Source: Yoonia sp. R2331
Lineage (GTDB): Bacteria; Pseudomonadota; Alphaproteobacteria; Rhodobacterales; Rhodobacteraceae
Reading direction: 5' to 3'
DNA: 64,000 nucleotides
Assembly: GCF_041103235.1 (NCBI RefSeq)
Contig: NZ_JBGCUN010000001.1
Coordinates: 744,001-808,000 of the forward strand
This document shows, piece after piece, positions 36,680 to 45,416 of the stretch. The number at the start of each line of letters is the position of its first letter. The first letter of the stretch is position 1. The notes under the pieces were generated by a model. The model saw nothing but the letters and a program-made list of their open reading frames with translations, ran no database searches and was not told where the DNA came from. Position numbers and translations under genes: made by a program.

Positions 36680-36707
36680 AAGGCCGCCTCGCGTCCGGGG
36701 CGGCCTT
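36680..36707 (+). terminator. Hairpin behind the lipoprotein hydrolase gene
   Basis: Nine-base perfect stem AAGGCCGCC/GGCGGCCTT with a 10-base loop, starting 4 bases after the stop. The downstream T-run is short, so efficiency is uncertain. Confidence 0.6.
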
Positions 36708-36802
36708 GTGGAAGCATCTCATGCGCAGGCTCGGCATGCAAAATTATCATCCAGTCTGTGAAGTCAGGCAGACAAGCTTCGTGCTACGACCATAGCATAA
36801 AT

Positions 36803-36820
36803 CCCGCCAAATTGCGCGGG
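36803..36820 (-). terminator. Weak hairpin behind the NTF2-like gene
   Basis: CCCGC/GCGGG with an 8-base loop lies immediately after the minus-strand stop and is followed by ATTTATG on that strand. The stem is short, so this is a tentative call. Confidence 0.35.
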
Positions 36821-37837
36821 CTAAGTTTGCAAGTCTTTCAAGCGGTTCAGCACATTCAGCCCCTGCATGTCCAGAAAGTGCAGGATGTCGATGAAGACCC
36901 AGTTTTCGGCCAGCTTTTCGCCATCCCGCCTGTAGATATCGACGACCCGCATATCCGCCGCAGGCCCCTTGGGCAGGCCCATATAGCCGCCCAGCGGCGT
37001 GACTGACAGGTTCGCCCAGCCGAAAAATCCCCCATACGACCCCTCAGCCAGCTTGGCCTGATGGCCATGGAAAACGCGATTGGTCAGGTGCTTGCGGAAT
37101 GGCTGCTGGTGCTGGGTGATATAGCGGTCAATCGTATAGGTGGCTCCGATCCCGTCAGGCCCCCACCACAGCATGTCGTCATGCCAGCAGCGCGCCAATT
37201 CTTGCTGCGGGGTTTCCCGAGGCTTGGAATCCGGCCCGGTGTTGGAATTGGCAGCAATGTCGCCAATCATCCGGTCGATCAGCGCCAGCGTGGCCATGCC
37301 CTCTGCCGGGTCGTGCGTGTCGTAAAGTAAGCCGTCATGGGTCAGCGGCCCCGGTTGCACCAGATGCTGGCCGGTCTGCGGGGGCAGGGGGCGCAGCCCC
37401 GCCTGATGCATCAGGTGGATCAGATCGCAAAACAGCGCGGTCTCCACGATCTTGCCGTCCTTAACGCAGTTGAACTCTGCATAGCGCAGCATGGTGATCT
37501 TGCCGGTGGGCGGAATGCCCAGAAATGGCGCATCAAAAAGCCCCATCAGATGCCCCATCGACACCACCCATGTGCCGGGCCGCCCAGCGGCCACATTGGT
37601 GCCCGCAAAAAAGATGTCAGGCCGCCGCTGCACCCGCGACATCGCGGTCAGGAATGGCGCCCAGAAACTCTCTGCAACGGCGTTTGCCCCGCGCTGTTCA
37701 TAGAACGGATGCATCCCGCGCCAATGCCATTCGGGGCTCGTGCGTGCCGCCAGCACATCCGCCACGGTCTGGGGTGTGGCCGCAGCCAGCGCATCGTAAT
37801 GCGCCAGCACAATGGCCTTCGCGTCTTGAAATGTCAT
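36821..37837 (-). CDS. Double-domain NTF2/SnoaL-like protein (copy 1)
   Basis: Cytoplasmic protein of 338 residues built from two NTF2/SnoaL-like units (about 1-165 and 185-338). Shared family marks are GMHPFYEQRGANA in the first unit, VQPGPLTHDGLL at the junction, and DMLWWGPDGIG with the C-terminal ENWVFIDILHFLDMQGLNV in the second. It is the last gene of the minus-strand unit after the ABC transporter permeases (3 bases). SnoaL-type proteins include ring cyclases, hydrolases and isomerases; the activity here is unknown. It is related to the proteins at 44385 and 46745. Confidence 0.85.
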   Translation of the reverse strand: MTFQDAKAIVLAHYDALAAATPQTVADVLAARTSPEWHWRGMHPFYEQRGANAVAESFWAPFLTAMSRVQRRPDIFFAGTNVAAGRPGTWVVSMGHLMGLFDAPFLGIPPTGKITMLRYAEFNCVKDGKIVETALFCDLIHLMHQAGLRPLPPQTGQHLVQPGPLTHDGLLYDTHDPAEGMATLALIDRMIGDIAANSNTGPDSKPRETPQQELARCWHDDMLWWGPDGIGATYTIDRYITQHQQPFRKHLTNRVFHGHQAKLAEGSYGGFFGWANLSVTPLGGYMGLPKGPAADMRVVDIYRRDGEKLAENWVFIDILHFLDMQGLNVLNRLKDLQT

Positions 37838-37840
37838 CTC

Positions 37841-38722
37841 TTAGCCTTTGACTGCACCTGCGGTCAGACCAGACACGATTTGACGCTGGAAGAACATGAT
37901 CATCACGAACAAGGGGGCTGTGATAGACACCGCAGCGGCCACCGCGAACATCACGTTACCCTTGGTCTGCGTGGTGCCAAGGAAGCTGACGATCTTGGGC
38001 ACCATCGTCTGGTTTTCCTTGGTCAGCAGCATCGTGGTCACCGCGAAATCGTTATACGCGAGCAGAAAGCTGAACAGCCCGGTGGTGATCACACCGGGCC
38101 ACATGACCGGGATGATCACATGCCGGAACGCCTGAAACCGGGTGCAGCCGTCAACCATGGCACTTTCATCCAGATCAGCTGGGATGTTCTTGAAGAACGA
38201 ATGCAGCATCCACAGCGTGAACGGTTGGTTGATCGCGACCAGCACGATGATTGTTGTGTACAAGTGGCCCCAAAGGTTCCACTCAAAGAACGGCAGCAGA
38301 TAGCCCGACACCAGCGTGATCGGCGGCATCGCCCGGAAAATCAGCGCAAAGAACAGAAACCAGAACGCATAGCGGAACCCGGATCGCGCCAGCGCATAGC
38401 CCCCCAAGGTGCCGCAGGTCAAAGAGATGGACACCACGCAGACACAGACGATCACCGTGTTCATCGCCGCACGCCAGAATTCTTCCTGCACCCATGCGCC
38501 GTAGTAGCCATCGCCGGTAAAGGCCCCGCCCGTCTCAGCGGTGGTCAAGGGGCCGACAATCGCGTTCAGCCAGTCGGCCTTGGAAAAGAAATCCCCCTCG
38601 ACCTTAAAGCTGCCCCATGCAGTCCACAGGAACGGAAACGCCGCAATCACCAGCCACAGCAGCAGAAACAGCGTGGCAAGGACAACAACCGGTAGGGGGC
38701 GCGAAGTGGCTTTGCTACTCAT
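37841..38722 (-). CDS. ABC transporter permease, sugar type (MalG/UgpE family)
   Basis: Inner-membrane permease of about 293 residues and six helices. The EAA loop appears as ESAMVDGCTRFQAFRHVIIP. The start at 38722 (MSSKATSRPL) lies one base from the stop of the partner permease. Together with the genes at 38724, 39804 and 41309 it forms a complete carbohydrate-type (CUT1) importer. Confidence 0.92.
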   Translation of the reverse strand: MSSKATSRPLPVVVLATLFLLLWLVIAAFPFLWTAWGSFKVEGDFFSKADWLNAIVGPLTTAETGGAFTGDGYYGAWVQEEFWRAAMNTVIVCVCVVSISLTCGTLGGYALARSGFRYAFWFLFFALIFRAMPPITLVSGYLLPFFEWNLWGHLYTTIIVLVAINQPFTLWMLHSFFKNIPADLDESAMVDGCTRFQAFRHVIIPVMWPGVITTGLFSFLLAYNDFAVTTMLLTKENQTMVPKIVSFLGTTQTKGNVMFAVAAAVSITAPLFVMIMFFQRQIVSGLTAGAVKG

Positions 38723-38723
38723 T

Positions 38724-39749
38724 TTATGTCCTCGGGGTAAAGTCGCGATAGGTGCGCACCAGCACCGGTGACAAGAGCAGCGCGACACCCAAAATGGTCA
38801 GTACGGATGTGGCGGCGGCAGAGGACAACAGACGGGTCTCGCCCCCCAGATCGCTGAAAATGAAATAGGACAGCGACTGCGCATGGGCCTGTGCCTGAAA
38901 ACTGACCAGCGGCTCAAAGACCCGGAAATTGTCCATCAGTTGGATCAGCGCGATGAAAGTGGTCAGCGGGAAGAGATGCGGGATCACAACATAGCGGATC
39001 CGCTCCCACCGGCTGGCGCCATCAATCAAGGCGGCCTCGATCGTATCCTGGTTCACGGTCTGCAGACCGGCGTAATAAACGACAAATGCAAACGGCGCCG
39101 AATGCCAGACGCCATAGACCATCAGCATGATCCAGGTCAGCGTGGTGTCGGCCTTGACCGACAGGCCCGGATCGTCGGTCAGCCATTGCAAGGCAGCCCC
39201 CAAAACGCCGCGCGCATCCACCATCCAGAACAGGATCAACCCGCCCACAATCGGTGTTACGACCATCGGCAGCAGCGACAGAAAGATCGTTGGCCCCTTT
39301 AAGAATCGCGCGACCGAATTGACCGCCAACGCAATCATGAAACCCGCGATGATCGTCAATGGCGTGACAATGAACGTATAGGTCAACGTGAACGCCATCG
39401 CCCGGTAGAACGGCAGGTTCATGAGCGCCGCACCAAAGTCGGGCAAGGCGTCCGCCTCGCGCCACGCCCCGCCCACTTCGGCAAAGGCAAGGTGGTTGCG
39501 GTCGGTGTAGATTTCGGTGCCCGCAAAGCGGCCCAGCGGCTCTGCCTCTTTCAGGGCCTGCGTCGCCTCTTGATTAACGGCGGTGCTTTCGGTGCAGCCA
39601 AACGGGCCACAGTTTTCGACCGTCTCGATGACCTGTTCATGCGCAGCATAGAGCGATTGCGTGACGACCGAAACGATGGGCAGTGCGATGAAAAGCAGCA
39701 TCAGAACTGCGGATGGCAGAACAAACCAAAAGAATGTGCCGTGCTTCAT
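38724..39749 (-). CDS. ABC transporter permease, sugar type (MalF/UgpA family), with extra periplasmic loop
   Basis: Inner-membrane permease of about 341 residues. The EAA loop reads EAALIDGASRWERIRYVVIP. After the first helix (about residues 8-30) a hydrophilic insert of roughly 70 residues precedes the second; it contains a CGPFGC cysteine pair that could form a disulfide in the periplasm. The start at 39749 (MKHGTFFWFV) begins directly at the first helix. It pairs with the downstream permease. Confidence 0.92.
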   Translation of the reverse strand: MKHGTFFWFVLPSAVLMLLFIALPIVSVVTQSLYAAHEQVIETVENCGPFGCTESTAVNQEATQALKEAEPLGRFAGTEIYTDRNHLAFAEVGGAWREADALPDFGAALMNLPFYRAMAFTLTYTFIVTPLTIIAGFMIALAVNSVARFLKGPTIFLSLLPMVVTPIVGGLILFWMVDARGVLGAALQWLTDDPGLSVKADTTLTWIMLMVYGVWHSAPFAFVVYYAGLQTVNQDTIEAALIDGASRWERIRYVVIPHLFPLTTFIALIQLMDNFRVFEPLVSFQAQAHAQSLSYFIFSDLGGETRLLSSAAATSVLTILGVALLLSPVLVRTYRDFTPRT

Positions 39750-39803
39750 GACAATGCCCCCAAATTGGATCGGGAAGGGCGCGAACGCCCTTCCCAAGTT
39801 AGT

Positions 39804-41057
39804 TTACTGCAGAAAGCCCTGCTCGGTTGCGGCCGTGGTGTATGCCGCTTCCACATCCGCCAGCGCCTGCTCGGCAGATTCGTTGCCCTGCAGATAGTCA
39901 GCCAGGTTGTCACCCAGTGCGGTGTGCAGCAGACCCATAAACGGCAACATCGGATAGGGGTTGGCACCTGCGGCCACAGTGGCCAGCACGCCTTCGTTGA
40001 CCGGCTGCGCCTCGAACCCGTCCATCAGCCAGACCGCCTGTGACATGGTTTCGTCGTTCAGCAGCGCGGGCGAGGTTGCGTGTGCCAGCGCCTGAAACGT
40101 TGCGGCAGCTTCTGCGTCGCTGATGTTCTTGGCAACGGTCCAGCCATCCCACCACAGCGTTGAAGCGGCGACGCCGCTGTCACCCACGGTCAACGGGCCA
40201 CCGGCGACAGTATTGGAATAGACTTCCATGGCAGAGCCTTCGTCGTCCATCAGAACGCCCGTTCGGCTGCCCCACATGTTCATGAGTGCCACGTTGCCAG
40301 CTTCCCATTCTGCAGATGTCGCGTTGCTGTCATGGGTCAGGAAGTCGGGGTTCATGTACTCGGTCAGCGCCTTCATCGTCTCAAGCGCCAAGATACCCTG
40401 TGCGTTGTTGATGCTGACGTTGGCGGTGCCGGGCTCAAAGAACGCGCCGCCTGCGCCCAGATACATGTTCACGAATTCCTCGGCCAAGTTCCAGCCCGCG
40501 GCATAAGCACCACCCACCGGGTTTTCCATGATGCCTTCGGCGCGGATCTTCTCGGCTGCGGCGAGAACCTCTTCGTAAGAGGTCGGCACATCCATGCCAA
40601 TCTGCTCAAGCACGTCGCGGCGGTACACAAGGTGCTGTGCGTTCGCCATAAAGGCCACAGCCATCACTTGACCATCAATGGTGATCAGCTGGCGCGCGGG
40701 AATGTCCTGACCATATTCAGCCACCAGATCATCCAGCGGGCGGATCACGTCTTCGTTGATCAGCGCCACGATGGACGAGTTGGCGATAATGGCAGAGGTG
40801 TATTCCGCCGGATTGCCTTGCATACCGGCCAGATTGATCTTCTGGTGGTCGGCGGTCAGGTTGGCTTCAGCCTCGATGCCATTGGCACAGGCCAGTGCGG
40901 CGGCAGCCACGGACTGGATCGCAGGGAATTCGTTCCCGACGATGTTGATCCTGCCTTCGCTGACGTCACATCCGTGACCTGCGGCAAGGGCCGATGTGCC
41001 GCCCAACACGGCCATTGCCGTGCCCATCAGGGCTGTTTTCATCATATTCATGTTCAT
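39804..41057 (-). CDS. ABC transporter solute-binding protein, family 1
   Basis: Periplasmic binding protein of about 417 residues with a signal peptide cleaved near ALAA-GHGC (about residue 25). The mature start GCDVSEGRINIVGNEFPAIQ and its length match the carbohydrate-binding cluster 1 proteins. Two early cysteines may form a disulfide. The start at 41057 has GGGAG upstream. It is the first gene of the minus-strand unit; the LacI-type operator at 41157-41172 lies about 100 bases upstream. The ligand is unknown; a sugar or polyol is the family default. Confidence 0.9.
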   Translation of the reverse strand: MNMNMMKTALMGTAMAVLGGTSALAAGHGCDVSEGRINIVGNEFPAIQSVAAAALACANGIEAEANLTADHQKINLAGMQGNPAEYTSAIIANSSIVALINEDVIRPLDDLVAEYGQDIPARQLITIDGQVMAVAFMANAQHLVYRRDVLEQIGMDVPTSYEEVLAAAEKIRAEGIMENPVGGAYAAGWNLAEEFVNMYLGAGGAFFEPGTANVSINNAQGILALETMKALTEYMNPDFLTHDSNATSAEWEAGNVALMNMWGSRTGVLMDDEGSAMEVYSNTVAGGPLTVGDSGVAASTLWWDGWTVAKNISDAEAAATFQALAHATSPALLNDETMSQAVWLMDGFEAQPVNEGVLATVAAGANPYPMLPFMGLLHTALGDNLADYLQGNESAEQALADVEAAYTTAATEQGFLQ

Positions 41058-41156
41058 CACTCCCGGTTTTCTCTTGTCCCGCTTTGCGCGGATTGTGCAG
41101 CGCGGCATCTGCTGCCGCTGGCGTGCGCATGGCGGGCGCACGAATCGCTCGACCAC

Positions 41157-41172
41157 TTGCATACGCTTGCAA
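41157..41172. promoter_or_regulatory. LacI-family operator, site 1
   Basis: TTGCATACGCTTGCAA, a near-palindrome of form TTGCAnnCG-nnTGCAA with a central CG, as is typical for LacI/GalR operators. It lies upstream of the solute-binding protein gene. A matching site in opposite orientation is at 41279-41294, 122 bases away centre to centre. The local candidate regulator is encoded at 48555-49577. Confidence 0.75.
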
Positions 41173-41278
41173 GTAAACCGCCACAGACCTGCGCCGCGCA
41201 AGAAGAATTCGCGCCGGGGCGGAAATATTTTGTCATATTACTTTAGGGCTTGATCGGTTTTGCGACTCGGTCCACAGT

Positions 41279-41294
41279 TTGCAAACGTATGCAA
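41279..41294. promoter_or_regulatory. LacI-family operator, site 2
   Basis: TTGCAAACGTATGCAA; its reverse complement, TTGCATACGTTTGCAA, differs from site 1 at a single base. It ends 14 bases before the start codon of the ABC ATPase gene, where bound repressor would block transcription or initiation. Two sites in a divergent region would allow control of both units, possibly with looping (inference). Confidence 0.75.
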
Positions 41295-41308
41295 ATCTGG
41301 GGGCGATC

Positions 41309-42352
41309 ATGGCGCAAATTGAGCTGCGCAATGTCACAAAGCGCTGGGGGTCATTTATTGGCGTCCATGATTTCAACCTGACCATCGCGGATCAAGAATT
41401 TCTTGTTCTGCTGGGGCCGTCGGGCTGTGGCAAGACAACGACGATGCGGATGATTGCGGGGCTGGAAGATGCCAGCGGCGGCGACATTCTGGTCGATGGC
41501 AAGCGGATCAACGATCTGGACCCGAAAGACCGGGACGTGGCGATGGTGTTCCAAAGCTACGCACTTTACCCCAACATGAACGTCTACGAAAACATCCGCT
41601 TTCCACTGAAGGTGCGCAAGGTGGGGGGCGATCATGATACGTTGGTCAAACGTGCCTCTGCGATGGTGGAGCTCGACGAATTTCTGCACCGAAAACCGGC
41701 AGAGCTTTCGGGCGGCCAGCGTCAGCGCGTGGCGCTCGCCCGCGCGGTGGTGCGTGAACCCAATGTGTTTCTGATGGACGAGCCGCTGTCGAACCTCGAC
41801 GCCAAACTGCGCGTGTCGACCCGCGCGCAGATCAAGAACCTCAGCCACGAGCTGAAGACCACAACCATCTACGTGACCCACGACCAGATCGAGGCGATGA
41901 CGCTCGCCGACCGCGTTGTCGTGATGAACAAGGGCATGGTCCAGCAGGTCGGCAGCCCCACCGAAATCTACGACAACCCGGCCAATACCTTTGTGGCGGG
42001 CTTCATCGGCTCACCCGCCATGAACCTGATCGACGGCACCTTGGAAAATGGGACCTTCACCGCCGACAAGGTCGCCATCAGCGGCCTCGAAAGCCGCCAC
42101 AATGGCCCCGTGACCCTTGGATTCCGGGCCGAAGATGCAACTGTTGCAGACGGCGCGGGCAATGCCAATTCCACCGTCTATTCGCTGGAGCTGTTGGGCG
42201 AGGCGACGATGGTCACAATGCGCGCAGGCGGCACGATCCTGTCGGTGAAATCGGGCAAGGACTACCGCGTTGAAATCGGTGACCCCGTCAGCGCCTCGAT
42301 CCCCGCAAGCATTTGTCACCTCTTTGATCGCGAAAGCGGCGAGCGTCTGTAG
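41309..42352 (+). CDS. ABC transporter ATP-binding protein (UgpC/MalK type)
   Basis: Cytoplasmic ATPase of 347 residues. Walker A GPSGCGKTTT (about residues 37-46), signature LSGGQRQRVALARA (about 134-147), Walker B VFLMDEPLSNLD, and a C-terminal TOBE/OB domain (about 240-347) as in MalK. The ATG at 41309 is preceded by GGGGG. It is encoded divergently from the other transporter parts, across the operator region, and is the first gene of the plus-strand catabolic unit. Confidence 0.95.
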   Translation: MAQIELRNVTKRWGSFIGVHDFNLTIADQEFLVLLGPSGCGKTTTMRMIAGLEDASGGDILVDGKRINDLDPKDRDVAMVFQSYALYPNMNVYENIRFPLKVRKVGGDHDTLVKRASAMVELDEFLHRKPAELSGGQRQRVALARAVVREPNVFLMDEPLSNLDAKLRVSTRAQIKNLSHELKTTTIYVTHDQIEAMTLADRVVVMNKGMVQQVGSPTEIYDNPANTFVAGFIGSPAMNLIDGTLENGTFTADKVAISGLESRHNGPVTLGFRAEDATVADGAGNANSTVYSLELLGEATMVTMRAGGTILSVKSGKDYRVEIGDPVSASIPASICHLFDRESGERL

Positions 42353-42355
42353 TTC

Positions 42356-43867
42356 ATGCCAACCACCGGTGCATATGATGTGATTGTCGTCGGTGCAGGC
42401 TCTGCGGGTTGTGCGGTTGCAGCCGGATTGGCGCGTGCCGGCGTCGGCCGCATCGCCGTGGTCGAGGCGGGCCCGACAGATGCGCACCCCTTTGTCAAAA
42501 TGCCCTTTGGCCTGATCTGGCTGATGGGCTCGCGCCGCGACTGGCGCTTGAAATCCGCACCGCAACAGGCGCTGGGCGGGCGACAGATCACCATCCCGCG
42601 TGGCCGTATGCTGGGCGGGTCAGGGTCGATCAACTCGATGGTCTGGTTTCGCGGACAGCCTGCGGATTTTGACGCATGGAACGTGCCGGGCTGGGGCTGG
42701 GCCGACGTCGAACCCGCCTTTGCAGAGGTCGAGGCGGCGATGACCCCCACACCGCTCGACACGCCGCATCCGCTGTCCCGCGCGCTGGGCCGTCTGTTCG
42801 GGGCCAACGCTGCTGGCAAGCCAGATCCGGCGCGGCAAAGTGCCGGGGTCTGCGACTTCAACTTGCGGGACGGGCGGCGCTGGTCGCCTGCTGACGCTTT
42901 TTTGCGTCCCGTGCAAGATCGGGGTGTGACTGTGCTGACAGGCCATCAAGTGCGCCGGCTTGATCTGACCGGGCGCGCGGCCAATGCGGTGGAATTCACG
43001 GACGGCACCCGGATCACGGCGGCCAAAGGCGTGGTACTTTCGGCCGGGGCCATCGGTTCGCCCGAAATCCTCTTGCGCTCCGGCGTTGGTCCCGCCGCTG
43101 ATCTGGCGGCCGCCGATGTGCCGCTGGTGCTGGATGCGCCGCAAGTAGGCGCAAACCTGCACGACCACCCTGGCGTCGGGCTGCACTTTGCGGGCGCGGA
43201 ATCGGGCTATGGGCTGACATGGAAACAGGCCGCCAACTGGGCGCTGGCCCCTTTGAACTACCTGGTCCGACGCAAAGGCGTCTTTGCCTCTCCCACGGTC
43301 GAGGCGGCAGCGTTCTTCAATGCCCGCGACGAAGACACCGCACCCGATATCCAAAGCCACTTCATCCCGTTCTTCATGAATTGGAAGGGCGGGCGCCTGA
43401 CTTACGGCTCTGGCTATTTCGCTGATGTCTGCCTTTGCCGCCCCAAGTCGCGCGGCGCATTGCGGATCACACCGCAGGGCACGGCGATTGACCTGGGCCT
43501 GTTCAACGACCCCTCTGACCTCGACACGATGGTTGTGGGCCTCAAGCGCCTGCGCCAGATCATCGCCTCCGCCCCCTTTGGCGACCGCGCCGCGCCAGAG
43601 GCTTATCCGGCAGGCGCCGCCCAAACCGACGCCGATATCCGGCAGTTCATCCTTGATCGCTGCGGCACCGCCTATCACCCAGTTGGCACCTTGCGCATGG
43701 GGCAGGGCGACGCCCCCGTCGCACCCGACCTTGCCGTCAAAGGCATCCGGAACCTCTGGGTCGCGGATGCCTCTGTCATGCCGTCAATCACTTCCGCCAA
43801 CACCAACGCGCCGTCGATCATGATCGGCCACCGCGCGGGCCAGATCATTGCAAAGGCCGTCGCATGA
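42356..43867 (+). CDS. GMC family FAD-dependent alcohol oxidoreductase
   Basis: Flavoprotein of 503 residues. The FAD-binding motif is VVGAGSAGCAVAAGLA (about residues 11-26), the first GMC signature RMLGGSGSINSMVWFRG (about 82-98), and the C-terminal active site contains the histidine of YHPVGTLRMG and the asparagine of NTNAPSIMIGHRAG. It oxidises a primary or secondary alcohol by family analogy; choline dehydrogenase is the default annotation but this transporter context does not suggest choline. It lies 3 bases after the ABC ATPase gene and overlaps the next gene by 4 bases. Confidence 0.93.
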   Translation: MPTTGAYDVIVVGAGSAGCAVAAGLARAGVGRIAVVEAGPTDAHPFVKMPFGLIWLMGSRRDWRLKSAPQQALGGRQITIPRGRMLGGSGSINSMVWFRGQPADFDAWNVPGWGWADVEPAFAEVEAAMTPTPLDTPHPLSRALGRLFGANAAGKPDPARQSAGVCDFNLRDGRRWSPADAFLRPVQDRGVTVLTGHQVRRLDLTGRAANAVEFTDGTRITAAKGVVLSAGAIGSPEILLRSGVGPAADLAAADVPLVLDAPQVGANLHDHPGVGLHFAGAESGYGLTWKQAANWALAPLNYLVRRKGVFASPTVEAAAFFNARDEDTAPDIQSHFIPFFMNWKGGRLTYGSGYFADVCLCRPKSRGALRITPQGTAIDLGLFNDPSDLDTMVVGLKRLRQIIASAPFGDRAAPEAYPAGAAQTDADIRQFILDRCGTAYHPVGTLRMGQGDAPVAPDLAVKGIRNLWVADASVMPSITSANTNAPSIMIGHRAGQIIAKAVA

Positions 43868-44388
43868 AGGGATCGCGCCCCGAACAAGCGGTCCTGACCC
43901 GCGACACCGACATGTCCAAAACGGACGAGACCCGCGCCGTGATCGAAGGCATGGTCGACGGTCTCAACGATCACCGCATCGGCGACATCGGGGAATTCTT
44001 TGCGCAAAGCTTCCGCTGGATGGGCAACACCGGGTGCGGGGTGAAGAACGGGCTGCAAGCCTTTCAAGACAATTGGCAAAAACCGTTTCAGTCCGCCTTC
44101 CATGATAAGGTCTGCGTGGACGAGGCGCGGCTCTATATGGGCGAATGGGCCGCCGCCTTTGGCCGGCAAGAGGCGACCCATGGCGGCGACTTTATGGGCG
44201 TGCCAGCCTCCGGCAAACGGATTGAAATCCGCTACATGGATTTCTGGAAGGTCGAGGATGGCCGCATCACCGACAATTACGTCATGGTGGATTTCCCCCA
44301 TGTGCTGGCCCAGCTTGGCGTTGATGTGTTTGGTGGCGAAGGTTGGGAAAAATTTGACCGGGGTGACGCGACCCCGCCTGCGCCATGA
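43864..44388 (+). CDS. Single-domain NTF2/SnoaL-like protein (copy 2)
   Basis: Protein of 174 residues, or about 157 if the ATG at 43915 is used, with one NTF2/SnoaL-like unit. It shares with the larger paralogues FRWMGNTGCGVKNGLQAF (compare [10 protein letters not shown] in copy 3) and the C-terminal DNYVMVDFPHVLAQLGVDVF. The start overlaps the GMC stop (ATGA), and its own stop overlaps copy 3. The function is unknown; SnoaL-fold enzymes often act on cyclic substrates without cofactors. Confidence 0.85.
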   Translation: MKGSRPEQAVLTRDTDMSKTDETRAVIEGMVDGLNDHRIGDIGEFFAQSFRWMGNTGCGVKNGLQAFQDNWQKPFQSAFHDKVCVDEARLYMGEWAAAFGRQEATHGGDFMGVPASGKRIEIRYMDFWKVEDGRITDNYVMVDFPHVLAQLGVDVFGGEGWEKFDRGDATPPAP

Positions 44389-45401
44389 GCCATCTCACCC
44401 GAAAACAGGCGGTGCGTGATTGGGCGCGGTCCTTTGCCACGCCGGATACCGCCGCACAGCAGCTAGCGACCCGCAACATTTTTGCCAAAGACGCAATTTT
44501 CCACGTCGTGCATCCCTGGAACGATATCACCGGTGTTAACGCCTATCTCGACCAGTTCATCGCACCGCTCGCCCGCGCCTTTCGCGGCTTTCACCGCCGC
44601 GACGACATCCTGATCGGCGGGGCCTTTGAGGGTGGCGATTGGGTCGCAACGCACGGCAACTACGTCGGCCATTTCGGCGCGCCGCTGATCGGGCTGACAC
44701 CAAGCGACCGGCTCGAATATCTGCGGTTCGGCGAATTTCACCGGTTTGAAGGCGACCACATTGTTGAGACCTACCTTTACCTCGATCTGCCGCAACTGAT
44801 GATCGCAACGGACCAATGGCCCGACAGCCACCCCAGTCCCGCGACGCAAAAGGGCTATACCGGCTTCATCCCCGGGCCTGCCACGCAGGACGGGTTGCAA
44901 CTGGTAGAAAACGATGCGGCCCACAGCACCAGCACCTACCAGCTTGTCACCGACATGCTGTCCGGCCTTGCCACCAAAAACGAAGCTTGGCGGCCGTATT
45001 GGCACAACAACATGATGTGGTACGGCCCCGCCGCTTTTGGCAGCTTTGTCGGCGTCGAAGATTTCGCAGCTTTTCAGGTGCCGTTTGAAGGCGCGTTTTC
45101 TTTTTGGGGCGGCGGGTCATCGAACAATGGCGTGACCAAGCATTTCACCCGGTTTGGCGATGGCGACTATGCCGCACTGGGTGGCTGGCCGTCGCTGATG
45201 ACCGTGCGCAAAGACGCTTTTCTAGGCCAGCCCAGCGACGGCGCGACGCTCTTGATGCGCGTCTGCGACTGGTATCGCCGCAGCGGCGATCTGCTGATCG
45301 AAAATTGGGTCATGGTCGATATCCCCGACGTGCTCTTGCAAATGGGCGTCGATCTTTTCCCGCAACACCATGCCGTACCACCCGGCCCCCGCAACTTCTG
45401 A
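44385..45401 (+). CDS. Double-domain NTF2/SnoaL-like protein (copy 3)
   Basis: Protein of 338 residues with two NTF2/SnoaL-like units (about 1-160 and 180-338). Shared marks are the VVHPWNDITG stretch, [11 protein letters not shown] at the junction, [10 protein letters not shown] in the second unit and ENWVMVDIPDVLLQMGVDLF at the C-terminus. It overlaps copy 2 by 4 bases, and the histidinol-dehydrogenase-like gene follows after 15 bases. It is related in architecture to the proteins at 36821 and 46745. The activity is unknown. Confidence 0.86.
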   Translation: MSHLTRKQAVRDWARSFATPDTAAQQLATRNIFAKDAIFHVVHPWNDITGVNAYLDQFIAPLARAFRGFHRRDDILIGGAFEGGDWVATHGNYVGHFGAPLIGLTPSDRLEYLRFGEFHRFEGDHIVETYLYLDLPQLMIATDQWPDSHPSPATQKGYTGFIPGPATQDGLQLVENDAAHSTSTYQLVTDMLSGLATKNEAWRPYWHNNMMWYGPAAFGSFVGVEDFAAFQVPFEGAFSFWGGGSSNNGVTKHFTRFGDGDYAALGGWPSLMTVRKDAFLGQPSDGATLLMRVCDWYRRSGDLLIENWVMVDIPDVLLQMGVDLFPQHHAVPPGPRNF

Positions 45402-45416
45402 CGAAAGGACGCCCCG

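Noticed and set aside
37337-38695. Plus-strand open frame of 452 codons
   Set aside because: It is antisense to the NTF2-like and permease genes, has no recognisable domain, and has a charged, histidine-rich composition.
42356-43867. Choline dehydrogenase BetA as name for the GMC oxidoreductase
   Set aside because: The GMC family is broad, there is no betB or betI nearby, and the transporter is of the sugar type.
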